Shown: positions 10,650 through 24,079 of the stretch, one piece after another
How positions within the stretch are numbered: position 1 is the first letter of the stretch
Layout: each line of letters opens with the position of its first letter
Source of the DNA: Cryptomeria japonica
Lineage: Eukaryota; Streptophyta; Pinopsida; Cupressales; Cupressaceae
Direction: 5' to 3'
Length of the DNA: 64,000 nucleotides
NCBI RefSeq assembly: GCF_030272615.1
Contig: NC_081413.1
Span: forward strand, 556,599,136 to 556,663,135
Translations under genes and position numbers: made by a program
The notes under the pieces: model-generated
Seen by the model: the letters and a program-made list of their open reading frames with translations, nothing else
What the model was told of the DNA's origin: nothing
The model's database searches: none

Positions 10650-13600
10650 ACACAATAACCAAGAAGTAAACCTGTTTGACTAAAATAAAATACTGTTATG
10701 TTATCTATCTGTAGCAGTGCCTGGAGCCCACTGCTTGGCCTCGAACACCAAACCTGCCACTGTCTTTTCTATAAACCCACAAAACCCATGCTGCTCTGTT
10801 ATGTTGTATGTCGTTTTAGATTACTTGAAGAAAACCAATCCCGTCCTTCGCAGAATGTTACCTTATTCTGGTTATTTGTTCTGGTTATATGCCCTTTTCT
10901 GATAAATCTGAAGCCTGCATACCTGTACACTAGCACTCAATCCTCAAGTTTTGTTACTCCGGTAGTACCTATCGGAAAGACAACAGGTCCCAGGATCGAA
11001 ACTCGATATCAAAGCATTTCCCTTTTCAACACTAGAAAGTTTTTTCCCTTTTCGTAAGGCAATATGTACAACCCTGCAAATGCCATTCACTTTCGTCTTA
11101 CACCACCTATATATATCCTTATAAAAAATTGAATACTCTGTTGATGATGATGATATGTTTAGTCTTGACTACTTTCCTGCACAAGAATCATTTTTAGGAT
11201 GCGAGAGTTTTTATTAAGACCCAATCTCGTGCAGAGGATAATTGAATGCACAAAGCAAATTCTATCCTCTACATTGAAACGATGGAGACATTGTCACCAG
11301 CGAAGAATTAGGCCTCCATACAAACTTTGCTCCATAGGAATCAAGTTCCACAACAATCCCCTAACTTCTGGAGGATTATATTTTACCATACCCACCATCA
11401 CAATGCTGTCTTCCACCATTTTATCAGATTTAGCCACGTCTATTACAGCTATGGTGCCTTCCATGTAGGAGAGGCCCATAATGCCAAAGCAGAATGGGGA
11501 CAATGACCAGCAAATTTAGCAAAGACAATGATGATTTCAAGTTTAGCTTGGATTTGCAGTATCGAAGGAGTAGGTTGATTCAGAGGAAGTGCTATCAATG
11601 ATGGAGGAGCTTTTCTCCAACGGCCAGATTTGGCTCTTGCATCTGCCTCCCCGTCTTCAATAGGGCTATGATTTTGACAAGCCTAGCGAGAGTTTCAAAA
11701 CTTGGGGTTTGTCTAATGTTTAGATGCCAAGGTTCTAGTTGAAGGAGGCGTTGTGGACAATTACTAAGCAGGGCAAGAACAGCGACTTTGAACCCTTTGC
11801 AGGAGTGCTGCAGGAGTCGAAGGAAGATGAACACCGGCAATAGGGATGAGATTGTTCGTCTGGGCATAGAAGTGGTCAGTCTTGCTCTCCGTTCCAAATT
11901 TTCAACTAAAACCAACAGAAATATTATCAAAATCATAACTTTTTCTCTTTATTGGGAGAGAAGGCTCGAACATCTACAATTTTACCCTTAACTCACATGC
12001 TACCAACATAATCTCTTTCTCACATATGAGATTCTTCTCCCAGCTTACCCTTTTTGGACACATCATATAGAATATGGAAAACAATGGTTTGCCTGGTTCA
12101 AAAAACATAATATTCCATTTTACAAGAAAGCGGCACAAATATCCTATCTTTGTCGACGATGGGACATAAAAATTTGTGTGTGGTGGCTTGTGAATGTACA
12201 ACCTCAAAAAAGGAGCTTTAACTATCCTCGTTGGGAAAAGCTTTTGACCACAAAATACTGACCTTATTAATTGTATCTAGACAATACAAGTGAAATTTGA
12301 TAACCCCACTACTCGCTAATAATGAAACAACATAAATGATCTTTTATAATCAGCAGCACAGTACAACAGAGGCAGCATAAATAATACCTGCTACTATTTC
12401 TATAGTTTTATACCCCTTTCAGATCTGTAATATAAGAAGTTAAAAATAAAATAAAATTGCAAGCATTCTTTGTATAATCCATTTGGTGTCTTTTAAAACC
12501 TGAAAAGCCATCTCTGTAGTTGAGTGAATATTGAAAACATTCAAATCTTCTTAAACCTTAAACAAAGGAAAAAAGTGCTTTGGTAACTTGAATTGCATAT
12601 ACTGAATGCATTAAACAGAGTCCAATTACATTTTTACCATTTCCCTGGTGATAAGTGACAAATCTCAAGAAAATGGCCTATCTGGAACAACTTTTCCTGC
12701 TTGAAATATGCTATCTGGCTCACAGGAAACGTGTCCGACATATGGAAGAAAAATTTTCAAGTAGAGACTTTTGGTTAGGAGGAAAATGATAAAGCCAAAA
12801 GATGGCTAAGCAAGCAATCCCATTTGGAAGGATGAAAGAAGATATAAACGGGGAGAAGAGAAAGACTTGAGGCTCATAGTCCACACCCACTTTATGTGTT
12901 TGATGATTAACTTGAGCCTTAAGAGCCATGGGTGAAAAATTTCCAGTTGAAAAATACAGATTTGTAGATAAAATGGCAATGCATATTGATGATCTTGACG
13001 TGTAACTCAAAAATGTCTTTGCAAGATCTGATATCTTGTAATATCTCCATTAAAGTCTTATTTGTATGTGGGCTGTAGATTTTTTACAGTGAAAAAAAAC
13101 CAATGAAATCAGGTGAGCTTACTGCTGAAACACAGTCTAGCAAAGGCATCCCATTTATCTAAGTGAAGTTGACACATACATTGAAGTGTATAAAGAGTAA
13201 TATCCATATCAATGAAACATTGGCATGCTGGAGTAGGAGTATAGAGAGTAAGACCCATATAAATCAAACATTGTGATGCTGAAGAAGCAAAGAAATTCAA
13301 ACACTCATAGATGTAAGTGAAATCGTAATGGCAAGTGAAGAGCAGAGGGATCCTATTTAAAATTGTGAAAAAAATGATCTCACAATCTTTAACAAGAAAC
13401 TCCGAAGAATCACATGTAATATGAGCAAATCAAAGACAATATGAAAACATGACAGTGATTTCCGGCAAACTGAAATTTGTTTAACAGCAACCTAACAATT
13501 GTTTCTAATTAAGGAAGGCAAGCCGCATGCGACAGTTGGTAGGAGTGACCAAGCTTAACATTCAAATGGTGAAAGGTGGTTTCTCACCATTCTCTCAGAC

Positions 13601-13998
13601 ATTTTTCTGAAAACAGGAGCCTAAATTCCACGTATCTTCCAAGTGCAAGAAAATAGCATTTCTTGGTCCCATTTGTAAGCTGCATTTGGAAAATGTTTTC
13701 AATTTGGAATCCACTTATCACCATGTGAATATACATATTGCATCAATGTTTGTCTCCACTTTGATCAACTTCAAGGAAGATAGAGATGTAGTGGAAGCAC
13801 TGGCAAGGGTTTCTATGACAAAGGATCTATTGGGCAGCCCAAATTAGGCTATGGCATCAGCCATGGGTCACCTAGGTTATCAACTTCCTATTGTGGGGTG
13901 TGAAGTCCGTGGGATGGTAACGATGGCTTCATTCAGATAGTTGGAGGCAAGATCTGTGGTCCTGGTCAATAAGGAAGAAAAGATACAAGAGGCAATAG
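10650..13998. other. Intergenic, no recognisable gene
   Basis: No gene or element could be named. Minus-strand ORFs at 11294-11503 (70 codons, contains GTIAVIDVAKSDKMVEDSIV) and 11595-11936 look somewhat coding-like in composition but match nothing I know. They could be a decayed exon pair. Confidence 0.4.
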
Positions 13999-15202
13999 TG
14001 TGATGTCCCCAATTTGAAATATAATTTAATAATAAATATTTAATAAATAATAATAAAATTAATATACAAAATAATAAAAATGAAAAACTAAATTAAATAT
14101 AACCAATGATAAAAAAAAAGATGATTAAGAATAAAGACTTGCAAGCATCCAGGCTCGCATACTGTCATTCTCCTACCATTATTGAGATAGTAACCACTGT
14201 ATGGAGTTTGGGAAATTACACTCCAAAGAGTATAACAAAACAGAAACAATAAACTATCCATTATTAAGACAAGTGTCTCCCAGTCAGCAGGTAAGATGAA
14301 ATAACATTATTGGCTAAGACGAATAAAGGAAATGAATTATCAAAAAAGGGGCATCAAACTATTATAAGAAGGAGAATCGGATCTGAAGAGAATGACGAAA
14401 TAGACAATGATAAAGAAGGATTAAATATTTATACAACAATGGAGACCATGCAACCAATCGTTGATGAAAAATATTATGACAAGGCAACAAAAATTAAGAC
14501 ACAATAGAAATAGTGTGAATTGAATAATGCCAACTGACTTATTAAAGGTAAATAATTGATTCATGGGCAACGGTCAAGAAGGACACGTATGATACTTGCA
14601 GTGGAACGTGTTTACTATAAGCACCGCTTGTTAGAATAGAGGAAGATATCGATTGGTATGAAGACAGTGAGTAATACTCCATGCCGGCGGACTATTACTT
14701 AATAAGTTATCCAATTATAATATGGAATGATGCGATTAACACAAGGAAAAGATGGTTGGTGATAAGACGTGTCTCCTTGGCATTGTGGCTTACCATTCCA
14801 CAAACAAGGTATAAGAAGGCATACAAATTCATTCTAAAGGGGGGAGAGATTTATCGGAGTTCTAATATTTGTATTCATAGTGGGATATGCTCGATGGAGT
14901 AATTGCCTTTGGCATCGAATTGGTTTATATATGGTTTTCTATTCCAGAGGGAAGAGTTCTTAGCAAGGCCCAAGGCCCAAATATCGTGTGCACAATCCCA
15001 AAACGGCATATATCAGAGACGACACCATTATTGTATGCAGTTCAAACAATAATCAGAAATGACACCATTGCTTTTGCAATACTTCAACGTAATAATCAGA
15101 CCATTGAGCAGATCCGAACTATTATTAGTAAGTTACAGGCAGTAATATCTGTGTGCTTAGTGGTATGTGGGATGTTCTTAATATGTATGCTTAATATATA
15201 AG
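13999..15202 (+). repeat. Candidate LTR U3 with TATA box
   Basis: Starts TGTGATGTCCCC at 13999, similar to the gypsy LTR that starts TGTCATGCCCC at 59864. It has an AT-rich first part and ends with TATATAAG at 15195-15202, the most promoter-like site here. No matching LTR end, PBS or TSD was found downstream, so this may be a truncated solo LTR. Confidence 0.3.
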
Positions 15203-15255
15203 CCTGATAGCATTCTTATGTAGAATTAATAATGATATAAATTTAGATAAAAATT

Positions 15256-15353
15256 ATAATAATAATAATAAATTATTATTATTCTTATTCTTATTCTTAT
15301 TCTTATTCTTATTATTCTTCTTCTTCTTCTTCTTCTTATTATTATTATTATTT
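15256..15353. repeat. Compound AAT / TTATTC / TTC microsatellite
   Basis: Runs of AAT, then TTATTC, then TTC and ATT triplets over about 100 bp. Confidence 0.95.
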
Positions 15354-15677
15354 TATATGAATTGTTCTGGAGTAAAACGTATATTATAAAACTATTTAAA
15401 ATAAGTAATAATATAATAGAACTAGCAAAACATTAGGTCCTTGCCTAAACACCATTCCAAAAGAAAACATAATGACGATGTCAATAAAGATCTCACTATC
15501 CACCGTCAAGTCAGTGAGATACAATATGTTCTTTTTTTAAAATAACATCTCCGCTCTTTGCCAAAATAGCTTTACACAGGAGATATCAAGAACACTATAC
15601 ATTTCATGCAAGGATATAAATTGTTTTGACAAAGCCACAAACTAAGTAGCTTATAGTACACAATCATCAAGATTCTC

Positions 15678-15722
15678 TTATGATGGCAATGGAGTTGTTC
15701 GAGGCAAACGCTTTGCAATTTC
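15678..15722 (-). CDS. RABF1 (ARA6)-like: ARA6/RABF1-type Rab GTPase, last coding exon
   Basis: An acceptor (TTTCCAG, 15723-15729) is followed by 14 codons EIAKRLPRTTPLPS and a TAA at 15678-15680. It continues in phase 0 from the exon at 17549-17635. The protein ends without the C-terminal Cys pair that canonical Rabs use for prenylation. This is the hallmark of plant-unique ARA6/RABF1, which is instead myristoylated and palmitoylated at its N-terminus and acts on endosomes and at the plasma membrane with SNAREs. N-terminal exons (P-loop, switch regions) were not found in the window, so they lie beyond a long repeat-filled intron or outside it. All three exons are free of stops and have normal splice sites, so the gene is probably live. 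Confidence 0.85.
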   Translation of the reverse strand, partial: EIAKRLPRTTPLPS

Positions 15723-16598
15723 CTGGAAACCCAAACAAATAATAGGAGTTAGCTTTGCCATAGACAAAAGAATAAACGATATTTTGAAATAAACACTCCA
15801 ACTAACCAAATAAGCATAGAGTCTGAATAAGGGGTATGAATCACAATGTATTTCTTTTGAGTAACCATGGATAAAATCAAGAAAACATACTTTCCCTAGT
15901 TTACAAATCTAACTTTATGATTTTACAAACATCTGCAATTTTAAATAGCTGAATCCTAAGGGCATTTTAGATGAAAAGCCATTTATAAGGGGTATTTATG
16001 CCCTGTCTTGCTATTTTTTATTACTGCCTTGTCAACTAAGGGACTCAAATTTTGGTCTATTTAAAGTTTTTGCAAACATCCAAAATAGATTACAACTAAG
16101 AGTCTCCATGTGCATTGTATCTTCACAATATTAGAACTATAATCGATAGATAATCAATTTCCCGTCCAAAGGACCAATCTCTAGCAGTAAACTGGAGAAA
16201 TTGTCATAATGATAACCTAGGTTTGAACATTGCAAAGTGCACTCCCTGTGTTTATATTGCTGTGAAATTAAATGAGATTAAGTAGACAAGAGTCGATGCA
16301 GATACAGGATAATATTTGATGAAATAAATACCCCCTAGATAAGTCTTCTCATCCAAAAGACACCTATCGGTAATGTGAGATGTGCCTTTCCATTTGAGGA
16401 AAGAAACCTATTGAAGCCTTCACACACAAAGCGTTGTAAATAGCTTTAAATCATATATGAATGTTAATACCGAACTATCCAAATGTTTGACCAGCAATAT
16501 GCAAGTACTCGTCAAGTCAAAAAAGGGCTGACAAACATGACATTTATTTGTCGCCATGAACTTATTCGCTTACATAGTTTTAATTAATAGTGTTTTGT

Positions 16599-17500
16599 TT
16601 TGCCAGCCTGTCAAGGTTTCTACAAAAAAATTCCACAGAAGAGCTAGAAGTGTCTGACATTGTCTTGTTACAAAACATTCACTGTATAATTCATCTGTTT
16701 GTGCATACTGAAAAATTTAGGTGCTTCTGGCATCCATCTAAATCCTTGTGTCCCAATCTTTCTAATAAATTCTTGTAAGGCAATAATAGTGTATAATTTA
16801 AAACTTTGCTATTATATCAAAGTGTGTTAAAAATCCTGGCCTATGAGATGGTACACACAAATGCACATGAACCTGCACACACAGGCACATGGGCACACCA
16901 ATGCACATGCAAACATGCACACACACACACACACACATATGGTTATTTTCTAGAACCAGGTTATTATGGAATTCCATATTTGAAAAGTTCTCCTCTCATA
17001 TGAATCCAGATTCCCTTACATGACAACTGTATAGATATCTTAAATACATATATCTAAAAGATGCCAAAAGATATCATATGCTTGTCTGACTTATGTCTAC
17101 TCTCAATGCAATTTGGGAATCAATTCCCTCTTCAACTTCCAAAGGATTGGAGAAAGTGGTTAATGTGCCCTAGCACCTGTGATCCACTGTTTTGCAGCAA
17201 CTTTAAATACTCTGCCTGTCCACATATTCATTGTATTGCCAGGACATTTAAATTACGTAGTTTTATTTCATAGTGGTATTGTATTGCCGGCCCACCAAGG
17301 TTACTGCCAAATTTTTCCATGGAAGAGCTACAAGCACCTGCTAATTCTTGTTACAAAATATCCATTGTATAACTCATCTATTTGTTCCTACTGAAATATT
17401 TGGATGCTCGTGCCATCCATCTAAATCCTTGTGTCCCAGTCTTCCTCAATGCTTAATAAATTCTTGGAGGCAATAAGAGTATATAATTTTAAACTTGCCT
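16599..17500. repeat. Diverged direct duplication inside the RABF1-like intron
   Basis: About 210 bp at 16599-16808 is repeated at about 17282-17500 with roughly 75-80 % similarity by eye (shared GAAGAGCTA, then CATCCATCTAAATCCTTGTG). The offset is about 680 bp. A shorter repeat, CCTGTCCACATATTCATTGT, occurs near 17215 and 17499. The intron between the last two exons is 1.8 kb and is largely built from these copies. Confidence 0.7.
16852..16938. repeat. CA-rich microsatellite in intron
   Basis: GCACACACA-type sequence ending in a pure (CA) run of about 13 units. It is noncoding although an ORF reads through it. Confidence 0.9.
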
Positions 17501-17548
17501 GTCCACATATTCATTGTAAATTCAAAAAAAAAGAAAAATACCAAATAC

Positions 17549-17635
17549 CTCAAATAGTTGGTTTATGTTGTCAGCTGTTTTTGCTGAAGTTTCAATTAAG
17601 AACATACCATTGGCATCCGCATAATCTTTAGCAAC
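17549..17635 (-). CDS. RABF1 (ARA6)-like: ARA6/RABF1-type Rab GTPase, penultimate exon
   Basis: Exactly 29 codons ([19 protein letters not shown], then [10 protein letters not shown]) between an acceptor TTTTAG and a donor GTATTT. ETSAK is the G5 guanine-base recognition motif of Ras-like GTPases. NINQLFE followed by EIAKRLPR is typical of the Rab5/ARA6 group. Confidence 0.9.
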
Positions 17636-17897
17636 CTAAAAGCAGAAGCAAAGAGTGAGCATCTAGATATAATGTTTGATTACTATCAGTTGCATATTCA
17701 TTTTATCATTACTTTAAAACCAAGTGCAGTTAACAAAAGATGATATACATATGGCACAAAACCAAAATAGTTTCTTCCTTCACACTTACATTAAAATAAA
17801 ACAAATTGTTAAAGATCATTCGATAGATGCTAACAAAGAAAAAGGAATAAAAGTTGTGATTTCAAAATAATAATATGGAACTCTGCAATCTACATAC

Positions 17898-17987
17898 TTG
17901 AGTTTCGACAGCCCGACTGTCTTCAAGATCAGCCTTGTTCCCAACTAGAGCCATCACAATATTGGGATTTCCATGCTTTTGAAGCTC
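17898..17987 (-). CDS. RABF1 (ARA6)-like: ARA6/RABF1-type Rab GTPase, exon with G4 motif
   Basis: Thirty codons between acceptor AAACAG and donor GTATGT. The translation starts [24 protein letters not shown] is the G4 motif that sets guanine specificity. ELQKHG followed by [12 protein letters not shown] is closer to ARA6 (RABF1) than to the conventional RABF2 proteins. The next exon upstream should encode the switch II region and end in a YWVK-like sequence. I found no such exon on the minus strand up to about 36 kb. Confidence 0.9.
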
Positions 17988-20900
17988 CTGTTTCATTATA
18001 GAAGGTTAGGGTCCGCCAAAAAAAGGTCAATAATGTAAAAAAAACAGTGTAGCCATCACATCATTAATTATTGTCTAGTACGGTTGAGCTTAAAAAATAT
18101 AATAAGTACAAACTACTTTAGGCAACGCAATATTTATGGCAGTTATGTTTTCATATATGTAATTCAAACGAAATTACACACAAGCTCTAGATAACTCCTG
18201 TTAGAAATATATTCACCTATAATTATAAAAAAAATGGAGTAAGACAGCTCAAACTTACTGCATATCTAATATGTCTGAAGTATGTCATGCCACACACTGT
18301 ATGCCCTAAGCGCATTGAATTCACAGTACTTTATTAACTCAGATGTGGCTATTTCAACACTAGAAACAGGAAGACACATGGCAATTAGTTCCCTTGGATT
18401 AACAATCCAGGAATAAAGTTTTCCCTTGTAGTAATTCTCCAAATTCCAAATTCTACCTTTATGATAAGTCTATCTATAAGACATTGGTAAACCCCATGCT
18501 ATTCTGATATAGTGGAAGCTTCTTGTTTATAGGAAGTGGGTATATTCTATTAATTGAAGTGACAAAAGTGTTTTATTCATTTGTAGCATATGATTCACCC
18601 TTGAAATTGGCACCAATGAAAAAGCATATCTGTACAACTTTTCAAATTTAAATTATGACAGACCCCAGCATTTTTAATTACCCAAGGGGTGACGAGAGGG
18701 GCTTGATTCAAGGAAGAAAACAAAAATGAGGAAGTGAATATTTAAAAGAAGGCACAAATTGTCACATGAGTTGAAATTAAGTGAAGTTTTTAAGAGAAAA
18801 TCATTCTAGTGAAACACTGGAATGTGCCCCCTCCATTTGACATACCCCCTAGGATTGGAGGATATGCTAATAATGTCCCTTGGCATTTTAGGAATTAAGT
18901 TAAATCCAGATGTCCTAGCCACCCAAAGGGTCACATGGCTAGCCATTCCTAAGAGCACTGTTTCCTCTAACAATCAACAACAGGGAAATGTATTAAAAAC
19001 TTTCAAGCTGATTCTATATAAGCGATTAACAAATGTATTAATATCATGAATGGCAGAGAAATTGCTTAAAAAAAAAGGAGAGGGAAGGGGTTTGATTGGG
19101 CGAGGGACATGAAAGGAAGGGATACGTGAGGGGTGGCGAGAGAACACATATATGTGGAATACAACTTTAAGATGACTCATTTTATAGTTTCCACTCATTT
19201 TTTATAAAACTCTATGGCATGACTTCTCTTTACTGTTTAGGATATGTTCAGATTACAAGTCATGTTTCCTTCAGCATTTTAAATGCTCACGGTGAACACT
19301 GAAAAAAGGGGGAAACAATAAGAAAGAAGCATTAAATAAGAATGCCACCCTATACCTAGCATACACATCTGCTAGAGCATAAAATATGTAAACAAATGAC
19401 CAAATACAGTGAGTTTCTCACCACATAAACTATTGTTGCCCTAAGTGTTGTGCTCCAAATCATTTATTGATTGTTAAAGTGAATTTCGTTGCTCATTTTT
19501 GTAACACAATCTTGCTGCATCCAATTCTTCTTCTTGAAAAATGACTTGTGGATTGGTCAATTTATAGAATTTGGATAGAAGTGGTGGATGGATAAGATTA
19601 GATCTTGTGTGATCGAGAGATAAGGTTGATCTATATGCAAGTGAGGAGAGGATGACAAGTAACATCATATGATTGGTGCACATGATTAGGGCAATGGTTG
19701 AGAAGAGATGGAGGGTGGAGATTTGACCAAATCTTGAAAGGTAGAGACTGAAAAGGATCTTTTTGGAGGCTTGTGCACTTGGAGCCGGGCACAAGATTGA
19801 CTTTGTTTATATTAAACAAAGTGATAAAGGAATGTGCAAAGGATTAATTAATTGACTAATCCTGATTTGTTTATTGAACTAATGATAAAGGAGAATTTAG
19901 AGGAATCAAATAAATATTGTGTATTTATTTAATTTATAGGAGGATGTTAGGGAAATAACTGATTTAATTAAAGTTGAATTAGTTAAAATAATTGAATAAA
20001 TAAAATTAATTTATTCAATTAATGTTAGAAGAAAGGTTCGATTGGTTAATTAAATAGTCGAGAGTCCAAGACTTATTTAATTAACGTTAAAGGAATGACT
20101 TAAGTTAATTAGTGTTAGAAGCAGATATGTGGGGTGGATCTAGTGTGATGTTGACAAATGCAAAAGTGCATTTTAGGTGTCTACACTCACAACCAAAACG
20201 GTTGAGCACAAAATGAGGTCACTCAACATCAATTACTTAAAACTCGATTCCAAACCCCAACAACTAAACATCCCCAAAATCAATGAAGCTTACTGAGCTC
20301 TAGTGAACCCTACTGACTTGATTTCTATAGGCTATATGCCATTCCCGATCAAACTTGTTGAGAATTGTCAGCTACAGTCAAGTCAACAAGTTTTGATTGA
20401 CTCCACAGCTACAAGAATTCTCTTCTATTGTAATGATTAATTTAATGCTCACAAATGTAAATCATATGCACGTATATAGTAGAAGTTATAACTAAGGAGG
20501 GTGCTTTTGGATCTTTGATTAACATTGTAATTAAAGTTAGTTCAAGTTGTAATCAAGTTTTAATTTCTGAATGTTGATAAACAAAGCAGCCTACATGGGG
20601 CCATGCAACTCCTTATGATATATTGGACGAAGAGTGCACGATCATCTTATGCTGCCCAAAATCTTGTCAATAATTTAGACTTAATCACGTCTCATCCTAT
20701 GATACAACTATCATCGAAATGATAAAACCAATCTGCTGCTCTAGCCACCAGCATTTCAACAGTGAGACATAAAGAAACAGCTGCATGTTAAACCCCAATA
20801 ATCGCAAATGCAGTGATGAAGTTTAATAAATGTTCATTGAGGTGTTGAGATGCATCTCTAGAGAATTTGGGAAAGCCTTTCTGAGATCTGTGAGGAAGAT

Positions 20901-21364
20901 TGTTGTGTTATTCCAAAGCAACAGATCTGATGTGATTTCCCAACGGCAAAGGTGGATTTTTTGTAAACATTAGTTGGACAATTTGTGTCAAAGGTACCGA
21001 TGTCAGTGTAAGAGCTTGGCTTGATCTGTTGCCTATTGGTTGAAAATAAGATGATCTAGGCATGCCAACTAATCTAGTTACCTTCCTCCTGGTGAAGTAT
21101 AGTCAAAATTTTGATCCTCTTGGAAATAAAAATAAAAATCAGATTCATCACCTGTTTGGATTCAACAAGTGACTATTCTGTCCACCTGAATGTATTGCTT
21201 ATTACTGTTTTTGATTTTGTGCAGAATAAATAACATGAATTATAAGGATTCCTAGAGGAGCAAGAACAAAAAGAGTTGGAAGCCCAACAGCTACAGCAAT
21301 TCTGTATTCTTCTTCAATTAGCACGGTGGCCATTGAACCGCTAAAACTAATCTCTCAGGATTAG
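17988..21364. other. Probable large intron or intergenic, no gene seen
   Basis: No exon or element could be supported. 19830-20185 is AT-rich with repeated TTAATTAA-like blocks and ends in TGTCTACA (20178-20185). On the minus strand that reads as an LTR-like start TGTAGACA, with a TAATATAAAC box near 19815. No TSD or partner was found. Confidence 0.4.
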
Positions 21365-21793
21365 CCTGCTAAAATAGAAGAAACATTCTACCAATTCAAC
21401 AATGTGGCTGCCGTGCTAAATAAGACGAAGACAGAGATCCTGCATCGTGTCCATTGTCAAACACTATGGACCTATACATCATTTGTGAGTGGTGATTCCA
21501 TAAATGAGGTCAAACCCCTGCAAATGGTAAAATACATGATGAAGCAGCTGCCCAAGGACTATGATATGGAAGATTTGGTAGAATCCATTGACAGATAGAA
21601 GCTAGGAATGAAGATGACCGATGTGCAAATGGTACATTGGGATAGACTTTGCAAGTCACTTCAACAAAATGGTGGCTTATTCATGATATTCAAGTGGGTG
21701 ATTGGATGCATTCAAAACATAAGAGAGTTGTGGGTTCCAAGTCCAGACCAAAGTAAATTCCATAGAAAAATAGTAAACAAACGCAAAAAATAA
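21365..21793 (+). pseudogene. Unrecognised coding-like remnant
   Basis: One frame is open from 21365 to 21793 except for a single TAG at 21596-21598, about 142 codons in all. It contains KIEETFYQFNN, HCQTLWTYTSFVSGD and MMKQLPKDYDMEDLVES. There is no ATG at the start. I do not recognise the family. It could be an old TE or gene fragment. Confidence 0.3.
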
Positions 21794-22639
21794 AGTATTT
21801 AACTGAATTTGATTATCCTGTTCTGCATATGTATCCTTGCATTGAGCATTGAATATATTATGGTAGGCCCACATTTCTATGTGTAATTTTGTTTTATACC
21901 AAAAACATAGTATTCCTCAAAGGATGTGTACAGATAATAGTGTCTTGGCAAGATATGGTGGAAGATTTCACACAAACATTCACATTTGAGGTTCTTGAGC
22001 TGGCAATATGAATAGATAGACTTGTGATAATCCCAACAACTTTTGTATTCTTAGGACCTAGCAAGTACAAATGAAATGCATGAATATGAAGATGAGACTG
22101 GAAGGAAAGGCAAAGAAAGAGAGAGAGAGTATGAAGATGCCTTCCAACTCTAAAGACACGACATTTTGGCTCAAGGAGGAATTCAGCAAAGAACTTGTGT
22201 TCAAACAAGAAAAGAGGATTAAAAAAGATTCCAAGGTTTGGAAGCAAAGGAAATCTTCCCACCAAACAGCTACAAATAACGTATTCAAAACTTTGTGAGT
22301 AAACAATAATTGTAACTTCACAAAATTGTGAGATATGAATGCAGAATTTTATTTTTTGTTGCCTAGTGTTGGTTCTCCCTCAAATAGCTAGTGGTGAAAT
22401 TAAGAGCCTCCCCCTAAACTACTTGTAATTATGCAACTCTTGAATAATCAGCTCTCACCTCAACCTTAGGTGTCATGCTCCGAACACATTTTGAGAGGCC
22501 CTCCATAACCTCCAAATAATATCAAAAAGTGCACTAGAAAGAAAGACTTAAAGCTGAATTACTATCCTATGAATGGGTTGGTGGACTTGATTGTTCCCCC
22601 TTCGATTAATGATCTCCCCTATGGTAGTTTGGCCTCATA
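21794..22639. other. Intergenic, no gene seen
   Basis: Overlapping ORFs on both strands at 21890-22320 look like chance frames. Nothing supports a gene. Confidence 0.4.
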
Positions 22640-23660
22640 AATGTACCCAATTGAGTTTTGCTTACCATACGCCTATAAAAAAAAAAACAAATTAGAGTGA
22701 CAATTAATATATGTATTTTTTAAAATTGAAATTAATAGATTCCATTTGAATGTAAAAAGAAGTTTGAAGTTGCCTTGATGATCTTTGTAGCTCTCCTCAC
22801 AAAGACATTGTCAAATATTGTCTTTGCAACCATCTTCCAACAACTTTATTTGACTTTGATGAATGTAGCCATGTTTTGCTCACAAACATCTGCTTCAAAG
22901 GTGTTAACAAACTACATATGCTTTGCAATATGAGGAAGTTAGTTGCAAACCATGTCACACTCACTTGCACAAGCTCTTTCTCCTTGGTGTGATCTTTCAT
23001 TAAGCTAAGAATCCAAGGGTGATTATAGATGTATTTGGTGATGTACCTAGCTTCTTTCACCACCAGTCTCACCCAATCAATTTTGCCTATGTCCTACAAA
23101 AGAAGGTCTAGACAATAGACATTCCAATAAAGTGACAAGTGTCTCTCCTAAAACAGTCCCCTCTTAGTTGTCACGTATGCTACTGCATTGTTGGGTATGA
23201 CGTGCCTCGCGTTTTTAACATCTACCTCTAAAACAATGTCTTCCAACATTAAACTCAAATTTTATGCATTGTTTACCTTATTAGATGCATCTATGGACTT
23301 TAAAAACACCATCTCACCATTCGATAACACTAAAGTTGATGAGAGTTGATTATGTCCATTTGTAAACCCCTCTAAAATTATGGTGCATCCAAACTTATGA
23401 CACAGCTTCCTTTGTTCTTCCAGATTGATTTTGCATCAATGGAAGCCTTTTAAAAAAACAACCCACTTAAGTCATATGGAAAGGGTGTCTTGTACCCTTT
23501 CCTTGCAACTACTCCAAGACCAAATACTCTCAATATGGAATCAGCAGATTGAAAGGCTATTGTAGTATCAGAAATTAGCATAAGCCATATCTACTTCCTC
23601 ATACATCTCCTTGTCTCATGGTGTACCTTCAAGCAAAAGTTGTTCTCTAGGTGTGTTTCA
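22640..23660 (-). pseudogene. hAT transposase (DUF659 type) pseudogene
   Basis: The best part is 22797-23072, open for 91 codons: RLVVKEARYITKYIYNHPWI, then TWFATNFLILQSICSL and FVSKTWLHSS. Upstream in shifting frames are KFGCTIILEGFT, VFLKSIDASNKVNN, VIPNNAVAYV and SLYWNVYCLDLLL, then DIGKIDWVRL. This order (GCTI, FLKSIDAS, DNAxNYV-like, FWTPCAAHC-like, LxDIGK, then the helical part) is that of plant hAT-family transposases with DUF659. Left of 22797 a GYIYEAKLP-like piece is visible in another frame. Stops and frameshifts make it dead, and no TIRs were found. The catalytic DDE domain would have cut and pasted the element. Confidence 0.75.
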
Positions 23661-24079
23661 AGGTACAAAAATCCCTATTTCTACTCAAGCTAGATGAAGT
23701 AGATGTACCATGCATGTGGGCCACAACTGAAACCCACAAGCTCTATCATATCCAACTCTATTTCTTGCACCAATTTGAGATTAATGGCTATTAGTATGGC
23801 TATCTTTGTCCTCAGCTTATCTAGTTTCTTTTAATCTGTCAATACATGGGTTACCTACATCCCTTGCTCTACATCTTCGGTACCATTGGGACAACCTTTA
23901 ACATCATGGCCAAGAATAAATGTATGGGACAACTTTAAGAATACAATGGATTCATTCCAAAAGTGACTTGTTGGCTTCAACTTCCTCACATTGATGCTAT
24001 TGTATGTTAAAGTGCAAACTAACATTCATAAAATCAGAAAAATGCATTTTAATGTAACATTTATTTTTACCCAAGAAAA

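Noticed and set aside
10698-11057. 119-codon plus-strand ORF next to the LINE
   Set aside because: No recognisable motif and no splice or start context. Likely chance.
13999-15445. Complete solo LTR from TGTGATG to a GCAAAACA near 15440
   Set aside because: Flanks AATAG and TTAGG do not form a TSD. Only the TATA-containing part is listed, with low confidence.
19440-20185. Solo LTR on the minus strand (TGTAGACA start at 20185)
   Set aside because: None of the candidate left ends near 19440-19500 gives a matching 5-bp TSD.
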